A stretch of 64,000 nt of DNA from positions 1 to 64,000 of the forward strand of contig QANZ01012447.1 in the NCBI GenBank assembly GCA_003254925.1. Direction: 5' to 3'. Source of the DNA: Chamaecrista fasciculata (taxonomy: Eukaryota; Streptophyta; Magnoliopsida; Fabales; Fabaceae). The position numbers were made by a program, and so were the translations under genes. Below are positions 47,313 through 61,370 of the stretch, piece after piece (the first letter of the stretch is position 1; each line of letters begins with the position of its first letter). The notes beneath the pieces were generated by a model, which saw only the letters and a program-made list of their open reading frames with translations, did not search any database and was not told the DNA's origin.

Positions 47313-48565
47313 TGACTTTCCATATTACAATTTTCTTTTCACTTTATCATGTAGGCAAATACTAGCTAGTGCCACAGCTCAACAATTGAGAAGAAAACTC
47401 CAGCAAAGGATAGAACCCAAACGGACATGATCAACCAAAGGAACAAAAAAGGTGATTCCATTTTTCTTGCTAAAACGTTAAAAAGTGTAAAAAATAAAAT
47501 ATAAATTCGAAACATTAGTATTGGGGTGAACAAGTGAAGGATGATATAAGTAAGGAAGGAATAAAGCACACCACCACTACCATCCAACATATTCTCGTTT
47601 AGATTCTTCTCCTAAGTGGAAGAGCTTTATAGAAGAAGACTGTTTAATGGATATAATCATGTTTAAATCTCCAGCATCCCATGTTTTATACATCAAACCA
47701 CCCACATGGGTCACCCATATAATTCTCTAACTTCTTCAAAGAATTTTTTTTTTCTTTAAGAAAAAAAAAAAGTGATGGGAAGGGCGGTGACGATTTTGTA
47801 CCAAGAAGCTGCAACAATTTGCGGATAAAATGTGGTGGTGGATACCTGTAATTGTCAGCAAAATTAACAGAGTCATTAATTCCAAGCAGAAATCGTGACC
47901 ATCAACTTAACAATCACAACAGTATTGGCTTTTGACAGATTCTGAAGCCATGCCCAAATGAATAAAGGACACGAGAGCCTAGTTATTCTCTAGTACACAC
48001 ATAAATCCAAACGTCCACCGGCATTCGTCAGATGGATAGTATGTGGTTTCAACTTTCAAGGAAATATTAAATATCTTAAATAACTAGAAAATGCATTTTT
48101 GACAGAGTATACGAGAATTTTGCCTGAAGGTAACTTCAACTGTTCATTCACTGCAGCCTTATTTTGTGCAATAAAATCATAATTTCAATCAGCTTCTTGT
48201 TCTTGACACATACAAGATACATGCCAAGAAATGGATCAATGATGAAAAGAATTGTCCCAAAACTAAAAAATGTAAGAAGTAAAAAATAAAAGGGGTAAAT
48301 ATCAAACAACCAGTTTTTTTTATTCGCACTTTGCCTTCATAAATCAAACACTTCACGGCAGCCCATTTAAACTTAGCTACATTCTAATTCACATCAGTTT
48401 GTGATAACATGTCACCTTATTTGGGTGAACACATTTGACTAGGACAAAAAGGTGGGGTCACGGTGACAATCTGCTATCGTAGAGTGCAAATAAACCAAAC
48501 CAGAAGGAGGTCATATGATATTTACCCCCAAAGAATTTTGATTCAAAACTATATTCTTCATCAGA
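47313..48565. other. Intergenic and 3' UTR of the OPA3-like gene
   Basis: No convincing gene. A 74-codon hydrophobic open frame on the minus strand (47366-47590) has no recognisable homology or splice partners. The last 400 bases are likely OPA3-like 3' UTR. Confidence 0.45.
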
Positions 48566-51266
48566 TCAAGCAGCTTTTCCTGTCTTTCCATCTTCTGTAT
48601 GGCCCATTCTAAAATTTAGTATTCCACTGAGTCCTTGCCCCCTAGCCAATTTTTCCAATTCTTGAATTTTAAGCTTAAGAAGTTCCACTTCTTCTGCAAT
48701 GGCTTCATTTCTTAGCGTAACAGCCTGAACAAGAAAGAAAAAAGAGGTTGGTGAATTATATCCAATTGACAAACTGATAAATTTTTTGAGTTAGCCTGAA
48801 TTGAGAAGCAGGGATATTAAAAATACAAATTGTTCACCACGGTTTCAAATTGCAGCACAATAAAAAAGATAAATGGCTAGGAGAGATAATCATATTCCTT
48901 AATCCTTATTAACTTTGGCAGTTAATCTTCCACAAGATCTCAGGTCAGATAAAAACAATGAGCCCCCTTTTCAGTAAGTTCATTTAAACTATTAGAATAC
49001 TCAGTTCAATCGGAAAGTAGATTGACAAAAACAGTGCAATTGTCCAACTGTAGCTTTTCATGAAAGGTTGGGCACAAGCGACGTATAGATTGCTCACAAT
49101 GAAAAAGTCACAAAAACATAGTAAATCATACAGATTACAGCATTACACATGTGGTCAATTTAAGCATTGCAAATAGAGTCATAAAGATTAAAGAATTGAA
49201 AATGATTATACATTTCTTCAACAATAATGCACTTAAGAAGTTCAGCCACCAACTAGAAATACAGGAAATGATTCCAATTTAAAGACTTCAAAGGTTAGCA
49301 ATACTCTTATAGTTATTTTGCATGCTCAATAACATATGGAAAGCCACACCACACACTTAAACAAATATAAGAAGGCAGAGATAAAGGAAACTATGATAAA
49401 TTTAAAGAGGAAATACAAAATGCCAGATTTTATGCCTGATGATTTTTGTCAATTTACCTCCAGCTCTTGCTTGCGTCGCTCCTCCTTTTTTGCTTCAGAC
49501 CTGGCACTTCTTTGAACCTCAAAGATCAAGAGAACTCCTGCAACCTATGTATATAGGCACAGAAGCAAACATTTAAGCACAAGTTTTGTATGCACAAAAC
49601 TGTATATAGGCACAGAAGAAAACAATGTTTTAAGTATTTCCTTCAGCCCTACAGCACATGCATGTTAAACTGTTCTAATAATTGACAAGTTACCACTTAA
49701 CTAAAACTAGAGGGCTTGTGTCAACAAGAACTGTGTTTAATCTCTTGTTGCTACATCTGCCATTCGATGCTAATAGTATAACAGTTTGTACTGACACAAA
49801 TCTTAAGATCATAACTGTTACACAACTAACAACTGGTCACAACAAAGCATATTGCCTCAGCTTCAAACCTCAGTAAACAAAACTACATTGTATACCTTAA
49901 AAGCACAACAAAAAAAGCCGGGGAGGGGGGGCACATATTCAATTAAATGTGCTTATAGCTTAGGAATTTCATATTTTTTAGCATATGACTGGACGTTGGA
50001 TATTTTAGTGCAATACATTCAGGCATAGATTAGCTTATTAAGTCCTATTTCACATAATAATGATATATCTTGCTCACAATCATGTTAAGAGTACTTGGAA
50101 TCACAAGTAGCTGACAGCAGAGTAAAATTAGATTCCAGCAATGTTAATTTGCTTTCCATAAGTAGTTGAATTGCCAAATAATTGGAAATGTATTTATTAT
50201 ATTAGTAAAAGGAATCATATAACAGAAGACTAAAGGGCTATAGCAAATATGGCATGGAAAAGTACAGTACCGAGAAGACAAACAATTCTCCAATAAGGTC
50301 TACAGCAGCTTGCACTGCCTTTTCCTCATTCAGAGGCCGAATCTCAACATCTGTTGCATGACCGTAGATGCGCCTTTGCATTCTTGTAGTGATTCTATGG
50401 TTAGCCTGTTCCCAATATGCAAAAATTATGAGAAAACATGTAGTGTCCGTTAAATATTCACATCCAATGTCTAGAAGTTCAAACTGCAAAATATATACAG
50501 ACAAGCACTCAAGAGGACCGTGTATTGCAGCATTTAAAACATGAAAAACAAAGCTGCATTGTACACTATTACAGAGAAACTTTGACTACTCTGATTCGCT
50601 CAGGATGTTAATAGCACCATCAAATAAATCAATTGTTCAATTTACTGAAACAAGAAAGCCCAGGTACAGTTGGAGGTAAGGCTCAATTTAACTTGTTGAA
50701 TCAATTTAAAAAAAAAAACAGAACCCTTGTAAATAAATCAAGCAAAGACAAGACCATTGTAGTCAAAGAGAATGCTGGGACATTCATTTGCCCCCTCTGT
50801 ATATAATTGAAGTTCTATAAACCAAAGAGGTATGATTCATCTCCCTGCTGTTTAGTGCTTTCTCCAACTCTAAGGCTCATCTAACCGGTTAAAGCCACTA
50901 TACGTCACCTTCAATTTGGCAAACTCTAGAAGCCCAACCATTACAATGCGTCAAGTCCATGAAGATTAAACCCTAACGACGAAAATACATACAGGAGAAC
51001 CCCAAAAAAGTCCCTCTTAAACGCATCCAATGTTGACATTTCCTATTCCATACGGCATAGGGAACATGTAAACTTTCAGCAAAATCAATCTAAATCGCAA
51101 CAAAATAATACAATGAAATGAGATCACCAAATAGTACCTGGGCGATTCTAACGATGTATTCACGGAACCTGGGGTGAATGGCAGCCTGCTGTTTGAGCCT
51201 ACTAGCAACGGGCTTGCTAAGGGTTTTCAAAAAGAGCGTCCCTAGCTTCAAAACTGGAAGCACCAT
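48566..51266 (-). CDS. OPA3-like protein (optic atrophy 3 homolog)
   Basis: Four coding exons (51138-51266, 50271-50405, 49458-49544, 48566-48724), 169 residues, all GT-AG and all phase 0. The N terminus MVLPVLKLGTLFLKTLSKPV and the block HPRFREYIVRIAQANHRITT, then NEEKAVQAAVDLIGELFVFS, are signatures of the OPA3 family. A hydrophobic stretch covers about 77-98. The rest (about 99-150) is highly charged with a coiled-coil look (SEAKKEERRKQELE, EEVELLKLKIQELEKLA). Animal OPA3 is a mitochondrial membrane protein affecting mitochondrial shape; the plant role is little defined, so location and role are inferred. Length and exon count look normal. Confidence 0.93.
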
Positions 51267-54200
51267 AGCTACGCGATCCGATCTTAAACACCAATTTTTG
51301 AGCTAAAACCTGTATAAATGCTCGACGTTGGGTTTTGATGAAGTAATCAAACTCGAGCAACACAACGAGGGTGGGATTCAATAGAAATGCGGGTCATCGC
51401 TGATTTGACTGGATTTGAAGGCGTAGTTTCTTGATGAAGACGACAGAGGGATGCGAAGCGTGGACCAAAAACCTTATAGGCAGTTAGAAATTGTGAATGG
51501 GAATCAGCGAAGCTGGGAGTCACTTTCGTTGATCTATGGCATGGTTTGGACTTTGGAATTTGGGTTGTTGACTTCCCATTTTGTTGTGATGGCTGGAGGA
51601 AGTAGAAGTGGAACTCGACGCGGAGAAAGAAAGCACACCAACAATGAGGATTGGCTCTCACGTGTGTGCTCAATGGTTAGGACGCAGGTTCTCTATAATC
51701 AAATTCTCTAGAGTTGTCTGAATTTGTGTAAATATGGGCCGTTAGATTGATCGATCGGCTTCTATTTCAGCACGTCACCTATAGAATTAAATGAGGTGGT
51801 GCGTTTTTTTTTTTTCTTTTCTTTCGGATGGCTATAGAAACAGGCGACAGACCCTTCCTTTCTCTTCGTTCTGATGATGATCTCCCTCCGCCTTCCTCTT
51901 TCGTACGGATGCGTCGACAACGACGGGTAGCAAACCCAGAAAGTACGACCTCGTTCCTCATTTTGAAGCTAAGTGGGCAAGTTGCCAGCAAGTGCTCTTC
52001 TTCCACCAAAAATGGACAAGTTCCAATTCTATGTTTTACAGTGCTGAAAAAGTGCAGATGAAAATAATGAGAATCTAATTTGAATAGGAATGCCTTTCTA
52101 TTTTATACTGTTTTACAAAATGCATAAGGAAAACAATGTAAACAATGTTTTCTTCCATCAAGGTTCTTAGTGAACTATGTGTCCTATTTTTTTATAGAAC
52201 TATCTCTAAAAACATATTCTGCTATATCTTCTCTGAAAATAGTCAGCTTTCATCCTTCTCCTCTGATCAAATTTCATTTTCGCCTCTACAAGTCTCTAAC
52301 TTGCCAATCTCGCATAACCAACTATATTTTCAAATAATTAGTGATACTCTAGATCATTCTTTTAATTTACTGAAGCCCTCCTTGCATCCAGATCTACTTT
52401 TTTCCATAGACTTGAAATCTGTCTTGACGAAAGAGTTTCTTCACCGTCGAGCAAAAAAAAAAGGGGGAGTTTACTGCGAGAAGTTTTCTTCAAATTTATC
52501 TCGACGAAGGAGTTTTCTTGGCGAGCTACCATCTGTGACTCTCATAACCGCCTTGTTGAGAAAAAAAAATGGCGCAAGAAGTGAACTTTTGAGTGACGAA
52601 CCATATGAACCATGGCGTCTTTCAGTGTGAGAAGGGGAAAAAGAAAGAGTACGACTGTGGAGTCCAGAAACTTGAGAAAACAAAAAAGGTGAAACAGACA
52701 ACGTGGCAAGCTAGCAACTGTTTGATTGATCGAATGGTTGAAAATTGGACAATTACAGAGAATTGCAGAGGGGCCAATGATAGAGGATCCGATTCGCAAT
52801 GGTTACAGCCTTACAGGGAACTGAAGAGATTTTTGGTTAACCTTCTTTGCTACAATTATTTTCAAGAAAACCTACTGTTTAGTCCCTAATTATATTACAA
52901 TTTATAAAATTGAAGGTGAGAGACTTCTTTATTGTATAAATGTTGTCTTGTCTAATTATATTACAATTGTTAGAAAAATTGAATTTAAATTTTTGTATAA
53001 AAACGTCAATAGTAACAAAAAATATTTAGGACTAAATAGAGATAAAAAAAAAGTTTTTAGGAGCAATTTGAGACCACCCCATGGACTAATTTAAACATTC
53101 AGCCTTTTTTATTTATGTAAAATACAGCATTTGATATCATTTTTGCTTAAAGATCAATAATTTTATAAAATTTGTAATTATTATCTTTAAATCCAACTGT
53201 AATATCAAATAGAACAAATAAAAAGAATAATTTTTTGGTAGATTGAAGATTTAGCCCTTTATAGTTTTGTTGAATTTGTAATTTAACTGCCACATGCACT
53301 TTGGGTATATGTGATATAGTCCTTAAATTTTAAGATTTTTGTAATTTCATCATTATCATTATTAAATCTATTTATTTTAAAGCATCTTTAGCACTATTTA
53401 TAATCCAAACTGATTTTCTAACACACTCCCAAACAGATCTAATATTTTTTTTTGGCCTGAAAAACAGATCTAATATTGATGAAAAGACATTACATATTTT
53501 AAAAAAAATTACATAATGTGTGAGTAGATGTAATAAAATAAAGACCAAAGTCCTATTTTGGTCCTCCAGTTATGTTCAATGTTCCAAATTGGTCTCTCGG
53601 ATATTTTTCGTTTCATATTGGTCCCTCGGTTATTTTTCGTTTCATATTGGTCCTTCAGTTATGCTTAGTGTTCCGAATTGGTCCCTCAGTTATTTTTGTT
53701 CCATATTAGTTCATCAGTTTTCTAAAATTTGACACAGTTGGTCCCTCAAACATTTTTCATCCATTTAAACTGATATTTATGTTTATAATTTAAAAGATAT
53801 TTATGATATATTAGTTTAAAATTTATACGTAAGAGATTATATATATTTAAAATTGATACATCAGTGCCATAATAAGTTTATTATATATAAATATATATAC
53901 GTCAGTTGACTGGTTACGTTTTATATAATAATAAGTTTATAAAAGTGAGCATTTGAGGTTTTAAAAAAGTGAGCATTTGAGAGATTTATAATGTTTTGCA
54001 AACAATCCTAACTCGCCCCACCCCACTCACTACTTAAACTCTCAGTCAATGGTTTATAACCCTAAACCATCTCACACCACCCCACACCACTCTCAAACCA
54101 TCCTCCCAATCAACCCCTTAAAGTTTTTTTATATAAACAAGAAAAATATATTAGATAAAAGCCAAATGACACTTACAATCGTTAAGAAATTTTAAAACTG

Positions 54201-55094
54201 AAATAACAGAAAAGCATAAAAAGTAAACTTTGTTGAACTATTGGGCGATTGCGCATAAATAAGTTTTATATGAAAGATTCTTGAGGACGAACTGATATTA
54301 TAAGGAATAAATTCTGAGGATGAAAATCATCACAAAATGTGTTGTCAACAAACTGTTTATCATCATACTCACTATTGACCAAGAAAGAAATTACTATGCC
54401 AACTGTAGATGTCATCAACTTCCACTCATACTTACAAATAGAGTTCGAAAACATGATCAAAAGATGGGAGGCATCAGCTTCACACCAAAGATGTCGTAAA
54501 CTTTGCAAGGATTCAAAACTAGAAAAACATAATTAGATCTGACAGGAAAACCATGAGGGAATTGACATCTGAGTTTATTGAAGAGAAAAGAGAAGCGAGG
54601 AACACAACCTGAAGCTAGAGAGAAGCACGACCCAGGGGCGGTGGAGAAAAGACGAGCTTTTGGAATAATGGGAGGAGAGGACTACTGCTGCGAAGCAACA
54701 ACAACACAAGATAGAAGTAGTGGAGAGGGCTAGGTTTTGAGAGAGAAACAACAACTACATATAATGTTATATAAATTGAATAGAACTTTCTCGGAGCTAC
54801 TATAGGTTGAGGTTCAATAAAACTTAGATTCCATTAATTATAACGCGTGTAAGCATAGTGATATTCATGGTTAATGTATAAAAAAAAAAAGATAATGTTA
54901 TTCAATTAAAATTATAATAATTAAATTACATACCATTAAATTATAGAGAACAATTTAAATTTAAGCAAGATTATTTAGACTAAGTACTTATACTTATTAA
55001 TTTAAAAAAAATTCATTGTTATATCAAACATTAAAATTATAATTATTATGAAGAAAAATAACTTTATTGATTTTCAATCGATAAATAAAATTCT
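51267..55094. other. Long gene-poor stretch
   Basis: The first 400 bases are promoter/5' UTR of the OPA3-like gene. After that I see no gene I can support: open frames at 52145-52630 (161 codons) and 51779-52009 have no recognisable domain, splice context or codon character. About 53553-53760 carries a degenerate tandem repeat of roughly 30-35 bp with the words ATTGGTCCCTCGGTTATTTT / TTTCATATTGGTCC, resembling transposon-end sequence. 54570-54770 has leader-like GA-rich sequence without a frame. Confidence 0.5.
53553..53760. repeat. Degenerate tandem repeat (GGTCCCTC-type, about 30-35 bp unit)
   Basis: At least five imperfect copies of a unit containing TTGGTCCCTCGGTTAT. Copies differ in several bases, so the repeat is old. 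Confidence 0.6.
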
Positions 55095-55381
55095 ACAAAA
55101 AAAATCAATCGATAAAAAAATTTATGTATATCTTTTAAGAAATTCACCATGTGCCACATTATCGATTCGCATGAAATCATTAAAGACAATCTCATCCGTT
55201 AATAACCTATTCCACATCAACGGTTATCATGATCTTAGAGGAAATTGAAAGCCACCTTCCATCTTGCCACGTCATCAATCCGTGTCCTAGGCTTGCTACC
55301 AGAACACAAAACAAACGACACCCGTCGATGCAACCATTAGTATCAACGACCAGGATCACCTTTCACGCAGCGCGCACAAAC
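55095..55381. repeat. Decayed duplicate of the histone H3 promoter
   Basis: Matches about 56680-56968 with scattered changes: GAAATCAT, CAATCTCATCCGTTAATA, CACATCAACGGTT, CACAAAACAAACGACACCCG and GACCAGGATCACCTTTCACG, up to CGCAGCGCGCACAAA. The match stops about 20 bp before the position of the TATA box, and no histone coding sequence follows. It keeps a CCACGTCATC word, an ACGTCA histone-promoter hexamer that the live copy reads as GACATGTCATC. Confidence 0.8.
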
Positions 55382-56146
55382 ATTAAAATTATAATTACTA
55401 TGAAGAAAAAATAACTTTCTTGATTAACAATTGATAAAAAAAAACCCTAGACGCTCTCTCTGCTTTCTCTGCTTTGTATCAAACATTCAAATTATACTTG
55501 TTAATTTAGGAAAAAATCAATGTTATATCAAACATTAAAATTATAATTACTATGAAGAAAAAATAACTTTCTTGATTAACAATCGATAAAAGAAACCCTA
55601 GCTGCTCTCTCTGCTCTACTTGCTCTCGATCCTCGCTTGAATTCGTCCTTGGGCTGCCACTGTCTCGGCGGCGATGTCCTTCCCACATGTATATAGGTAT
55701 GTTTTCGGTCTCTTCCTCCATTAGGGAGGTCTCCTCCCTCTATTAGAGAATGTTTTCTTATTCCATTAGGGAAAAATTTTCCCCTTTTATTAGGAAAGAG
55801 TTTTATCTCTTCTTTTTTGTAATCATTGTTTAGATCTAGAAGTAGGATTCAAGATCCAAGAAGAAAATATTTAAGATAATTGATCTCTCAGAGAGAGGGC
55901 TGATGGGTGTGTTGCCTCTCGAGGTATATTCCAAGTTTTCTTTTATATTTTGTAGATCTGATTGTATAGGAGATCTGAATTTTTTCTGTCTTAGGTTTGT
56001 TGTCTAGGATTTTCTTTTTCTTCTCCTATACTGATGTATTTTGATTCGTGGAACGTAAGATTTTGGTTAAATTGTTAGATCTATGTCTTATTTAGTCTCC
56101 TTGTTGTATGTCCTTGTGTCATTTTCTCGAATGAATGAATGATATC
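55382..56146. other. Unassigned non-coding DNA between the H3 promoter copies
   Basis: A word of about 60 bp (ACATTAAAATTATAATTACT then GAAGAAAAAATAACTTTCTTGA) occurs at 55028-55075, 55381-55425 and 55529-55576. From about 55600 to 56146, and again after the hAT insertion (56655-56672), the sequence reads like a transcript tail, ending in a split ATGAATGATATCTTTCTAAC and an A-run. I suspect the 3' end of a LINE but see no ORF2 code. Confidence 0.35.
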
Positions 56147-56646
56147 TAAGGATGATCAAAATACCTATACCCATGGGTATCCGTTGGGTCTGGGTGAAAA
56201 TGAATGGGTCCGGATATAAAGATTTACCCATTTAAAATTGTAGGTATGGGTCCAGGTCCGCGGGTAGGGTTACCGACTCGGACCCTACCCGCTATAGTAT
56301 AACATTCTATTTTTTAAAATATATATATATATATATTAACTTATATAATGTAATTTTTTTATTTTAAATATATATAAAATTATTATTTATAACTTCTACT
56401 TTTAATTCTTTTGCTATATATTTAATCAGAAAAATAAGAATTGTTTTGATTAAATTATATTTATATTTTTAAATAAATTAATTTATTTAAATTTTTCCTG
56501 GTCTAGGTACGGGTCTGGGTATTCGACTACCCATAAAATATGGAGATGTAGACTGATATTCATACTCGCAGGGATATGGGTACAATAACTTTTTACGGGT
56601 TCGGGGGTCAAAGTACTCTACCCATACCCTTCCATGAACATCCCTA
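56147..56646. mobile_element. hAT-type element, 500 bp, non-autonomous
   Basis: The ends are TAAGGATG and, reversed, TAGGGATG; ATGATATC flanks both sides (56139-56146, 56647-56654), an 8-bp duplication. Subterminal words TACCCATGGGTA, GGGTCTGGGT and GACTACCCAT are those of common plant hAT MITEs. The AT-rich core has no coding capacity. Confidence 0.85.
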
Positions 56647-56679
56647 ATGATATCTTTCTAACTAAAAAAAATATTAACA

Positions 56680-57505
<826 letters not shown>

Positions 57506-57942
57506 GCTTATGGTTTGGCATGTATAGTACTGGCTTTTCTGTGGTGTTTTATTTTGTTACATGTGGATCTGTTTAGTTTGGGCAAAAAAAAAAAGGATCT
57601 GTTTAGTGAGCAGGAAAGTAATCTTTTGATCAATGAAATTGTGGAATCTGTTATTTAATGAGCTCTTGTTGTTCAATTGGTTTCAATATTCCTCCCTTGC
57701 AGTATGACGCTTTCGCATTGAAGGATATTGATATTTGTTTTTGATATAAAACGGAAAATGAATAAATTTGAAGGACCAAAATAAAATTTTGGCCAAAATT
57801 ATTTATCTCGTATACATAACCTAATCAGTAAGGTTTCAAAGAGAAATAAATCTATTCAACTCTCTCTGTTGCTTGTCTTTTTCTCCATCTCTCTCCATTT
57901 GTTTCTCAGTCTCTCTCTTCTCCTTTCCATTATGTTGTTCTA
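57506..57942. other. 3' UTR of H3.1 and intergenic DNA
   Basis: A short duplicated word GGATCTGTTTAGT (57565 and 57595) lies in the 3' UTR region. A CT-rich stretch follows (57860-57930). No gene is seen. Confidence 0.5.
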
Positions 57943-58765
57943 GGGGTAGATATGTCAATATAGGGTCGGCCCATTGGGCTGGCCCAATAGCCTGTAAAAA
58001 TAAAATGGGCTGGGCTGGAAATTTTAGCTCAGTTAATAAAATGGGCTGGCCCTTTTGTGACGCAGGCTTGAACGGGTTGGACAGGGCTGACTGTTTTTCA
58101 TAACATTAAAAAAAAAACTTTGTTCTTTGTAATCTTCCAAATGTTCTCTTGATGGGTTGATTCCAGTGAGCCCACACTTTTTTAACAAAATCCATAATTT
58201 ACACAGCAGTAGTCCATTAGTCATTTACTCATTTACATAATTATTCTGTCCAAAAGAAAAAGTTACATGATTATTATTTACTTTATTCCTCCAATCCAAT
58301 TGGCTCTCCCCAAGTTATTTACACCCATGAGGCCGTGAGTTTTGATCCATGTCTAATTATTCAAGGAGAAGCGAATCTAACCCTTAAATTCCATTCTACC
58401 ATTTGTGTCCTAACTCTTCGTCTCCCAATCTTCGCCATGCTGTGTTGGTCTCGTTCATTTTAGCTTAATTACTTATACTGTAAATGTTTTATTCGTGTAT
58501 ATCATTAACCACTTATTTGTTTTTTATGTTTTATTTTATATAATTAATTTTTAAGAAAACAAATTAGTATTTTTTTTTATATAAAATTAAATTATATAAT
58601 TTAATTTTTTTTTAAAAATTAAATGTATGGCCTGTTGGGTCTGCCCGTGGCCCGTAAATGATTGGGCTGGGCTAGACAATATTTGACCCATTTTAAAAAT
58701 GGGTAAGCCCGACTCGACCATAATAACAATGGGTCAATACAGGCTAGGGTGGGGCCGGCCCGTAT
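57943..58765. mobile_element. GGCC-rich hAT-like remnant
   Basis: The left side has TAGGGGTAGATATGTCAATA then GGGTCGGCCCATTGGGCTGG; the right side has GGGTGGGGCCGGCCCGTATT, with GGGCTGGGCTAG and GACCCATTTTAAAAATGGGT. Such mirrored GGGCTGGCCC words are typical of plant hAT MITEs starting TAGGGGTG. No clean target repeat was found, and the middle (about 58090-58620) may include foreign sequence. Confidence 0.4.
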
Positions 58766-58872
58766 TTTAGGGTGAAGTGAGGAAAAAGATAGAACAATGG
58801 TAAAGAGAGAAAGTGTAAGTGAGATCCACTTCTCTCTTTACTTGTTTCTATCTCTCTCCTCACTTCACCCCT
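58766..58872. repeat. Imperfect hairpin next to the hAT-like remnant
   Basis: AGGGTGAAGTGAGG with AAAGAGAGAAAGTG on the left is mirrored by CACTTCTCTCTTTA and CCTCACTTCACCC on the right. The arms are about 40 bp with a short loop. Confidence 0.6.
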
Positions 58873-58971
58873 AGAATACTCTAAGGGATCCAAATTGATT
58901 ACCTTGTCGCTATTTGTCGAAGTCATATAAAGAAAAGAGTTGAATAGATATTTTACAGAATATATTATTTA

Positions 58972-59933
58972 GCACACGTTTGGTACACAGACCTAGGTCC
59001 CAGACATAAGATTTCCAAAAATATATGAATTAAAATAATTTTGAGATTATTTTGCTTTATTCTTAAGAATATTACAATTTATGTGTTTGATTCAACATTG
59101 ATAATCCTATGAATATTTAATACTTTTTCAAATATGTCCTTATCTTTTTTTCTCAACTAATACCTTATCAAATGTAAAATTCTTCAAAACAATGCATTAG
59201 AAAAATATTATATCATAAAAAATAATTATTTCATAATTAAAGTTTTAAAATAATATTTAATAAATTCATTAGGAAAATACTATTTCAAAACATAATGTTC
59301 ATAATTCTCCAAATAATAAAATTGTCTAAAAAAGTTACATTCAAAACATAATTAGGGGTAGAGAAAATATTAATTAGAGGGTAATACAATCATTTTGGGT
59401 GAGCAAAAATAATCTCATGTCATGAGGTTAGCTTAATCCCGCACCCTAGAATGAGATTAATTTTGGGTCAATTCACGAGATTAAGGTACTCTCACTCTAA
59501 GAAGCATGGACAGTTCATTTTGAAGTTGTGTCGCCGTGTCAGATACGTGTCAGTGTCCGACACCCGTACGACACCGAAAAGACACATATTTATAACTTTT
59601 AGAATATAAATAAATTTTTTGTAACTTTAACATGACATACAAGATAAAATAATAATAGATATGACATCTATTATGAATAAAAATTGTAATTTTTAAATTT
59701 TTCATTAAAAATTATGAATATTTAATTATTTATATAATAAATATATGTCGTGTCGTGTCGCGTAATTTTGAGAGTTTGACGTGTCGCTGTGTCCGTGTCC
59801 AAGCTTCATAAACTCTCAGAAATACAATATTCATAAAACTATTTTTCTTATCCACTTATCAAACTTAAGATTATTCTACTTTGGAGCTTATAATTCCGAA
59901 AGTATATTTTCAATCTACGTACTAAACGGCCCT
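58972..59933. mobile_element. PIF/Harbinger-like MITE with a nested MITE
   Basis: The left end GCACACGTTTGGTACAC resembles the reversed right end AGGGCCGTTTAGTACGT; TTA occurs on each side (58969-58971, 59934-59936), as PIF/Harbinger elements duplicate. It is interrupted by the GAAGC-TIR MITE at 59501-59807, so the original was about 655 bp. No coding capacity. Confidence 0.5.
59501..59807. mobile_element. GAAGC-TIR MITE (first of two near-identical copies)
   Basis: Starts GAAGCATGGACA and ends TGTCCAAGCTTC, with CGTGTC-rich subterminal repeats on both sides of an AT-rich core. It is nested in the PIF-like element. A diverged relative is at 33886-34187. Confidence 0.7.
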
Positions 59934-60384
59934 TTAGTCTCTAAATTTATATTTAGTCAATAATCTAATCTTAAATAATTGAAATACACCGTTTAATTTT
60001 TGAATTATCACAATTTTCAAACAAAACAATCAATTATATGAAAGTATACAACTTTCGATCTCTTGCCTCTCTCACCTTAGAAATCTTCTATCTCAGATAC
60101 TTTATTTTACAGGTATTTTTTATTATAAAAAAATCTATCCAAATCATTGTCACAATGAATATGGACATTTTCCCACCTAGATAAGAATCCAGTTACAACT
60201 TGCCTTGCCTATTTTAAATTTGAAATTTCCATAGATGAGCTTCAGCTGTGAGATAATATGACACCAATGGCACCGAGAAGTTGACATTTAATAAAGGGAT
60301 TTTGCTTAAAAAAACTCAATAGACACGGGAATTTCTATCAACTATCGTTGTGATCTGACTTCTTTTTATTTTATTTTTTAAATT
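59552..60384. repeat. 833-bp block, first copy, ending at an N
   Basis: Identical by eye to 61115-61947 (offset 1563). It ends exactly at the N at 60385, and the second copy begins exactly after the N at 61114. These edges suggest overlapping contig ends rather than a biological duplication. Confidence 0.85.
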
Positions 60385-60385
60385 N

Positions 60386-61050
60386 TATTAGGAGTGACTT
60401 TATAAGATAGAAGGATGGACTACTCTTCTAAAACAAGGTGTTGTGGGAAATGGAAAGGGGTGGGGAGGGGGGATGATAAATAAGCTCTGTTGGACTTCCC
60501 AGTTGCATTTTGTATCACAACCACATAAACTAAGTTTTTACTGCTTTATACTTCATCTTGATTATTCTTTTCCACTTTCCAGTCAGAATAATCTTTTTCA
60601 TTTTGTTCTTCAATCTCCTATGTGGGCATGACTTTATTTTTCTGGATATTTTTTGGAGGCTACTATGCTTGTGCATTTTAAATTACCTCCCATTTCTTAA
60701 TAGTTCTTCTTTATGACATGTCCAGGATCCTTATTTTAGAATGACACGAGATGTTGCTCCTCGGATAGGATATCACAAACCTGCCTTGATAGAATCATCA
60801 TTCTTCCCTGCCTTGCAGGTATTCTAATGCTATTGTGAAGAAAGGCTTCTTTTATAAATTGGAAATAGGCCAATTGTGGTTGTTTTTGTTTTTTTTTCTA
60901 CTATACTGACATTGTACTATTGCTAATCTTATAGAACTCTTTAATTTGTTCCTCAATTAAATTTCTTTTTCTTGTTATTCAATCTCACCGCTGCCATGTG
61001 GAATGATTTGTGCCATAACGTTTTGGGCAAATGAACTTGTTAGGACCTAA
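60386..61050 (+). pseudogene. Orphan exon and introns of cytosolic tryptophan-tRNA ligase
   Basis: An AG-bounded, GT-bounded exon at 60726-60818 encodes 31 residues, [20 protein letters not shown] then [11 protein letters not shown]. This matches the region before the KMSAS loop of eukaryotic cytosolic TrpRS (human: [20 protein letters not shown]). The flanks look like real introns. The next exon (GxTGKMSAS...) and all others are missing from this window. The piece lies between the Ns at 60385 and 61114 and ends in a copy of the GAAGC MITE. Either a gene fragment or a misplaced contig from the intact gene elsewhere. The exon itself has no lesion. Confidence 0.8.
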
Positions 61051-61370
61051 GAAGCATGGACACTTTATTTTGAAGCCATGTCGCCGTGTTAGACACGTGT
61101 CAGTGTCCGACACNAGTGTCCGACACCCGTACGACACCGAAAAGACACATATTTATAACTTTTAGAATATAAATAAATTTTTTGTAACTTTAACATGACA
61201 TACAAGATAAAATAATAATAGATATGACATCTATTATGAATAAAAATTGTAATTTTTAAATTTTTCATTAAAAATTATGAATATTTAATTATTTATATAA
61301 TAAATATATGTCGTGTCGTGTCGCGTAATTTTGAGAGTTTGACGTGTCGCTGTGTCCGTGTCCAAGCTTC
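61051..61370. mobile_element. GAAGC-TIR MITE (second copy, with an N inside)
   Basis: The first 63 bases (61051-61113) differ at several sites from the copy at 59501, but after the N (61114) it is identical. AGTGTCCGACAC is repeated on both sides of the N. So two different MITE copies appear to be spliced together at the N. Confidence 0.7.

Noticed and set aside
47366-47590. Small hydrophobic protein gene on the minus strand (74 codons)
   Set aside because: No recognisable family, no splice partner, AT-rich composition that readily yields hydrophobic frames.
52145-52630. 161-codon open frame as a gene
   Set aside because: No domain, biased composition, no supporting promoter or splice signals; the opposite strand is also open in places.
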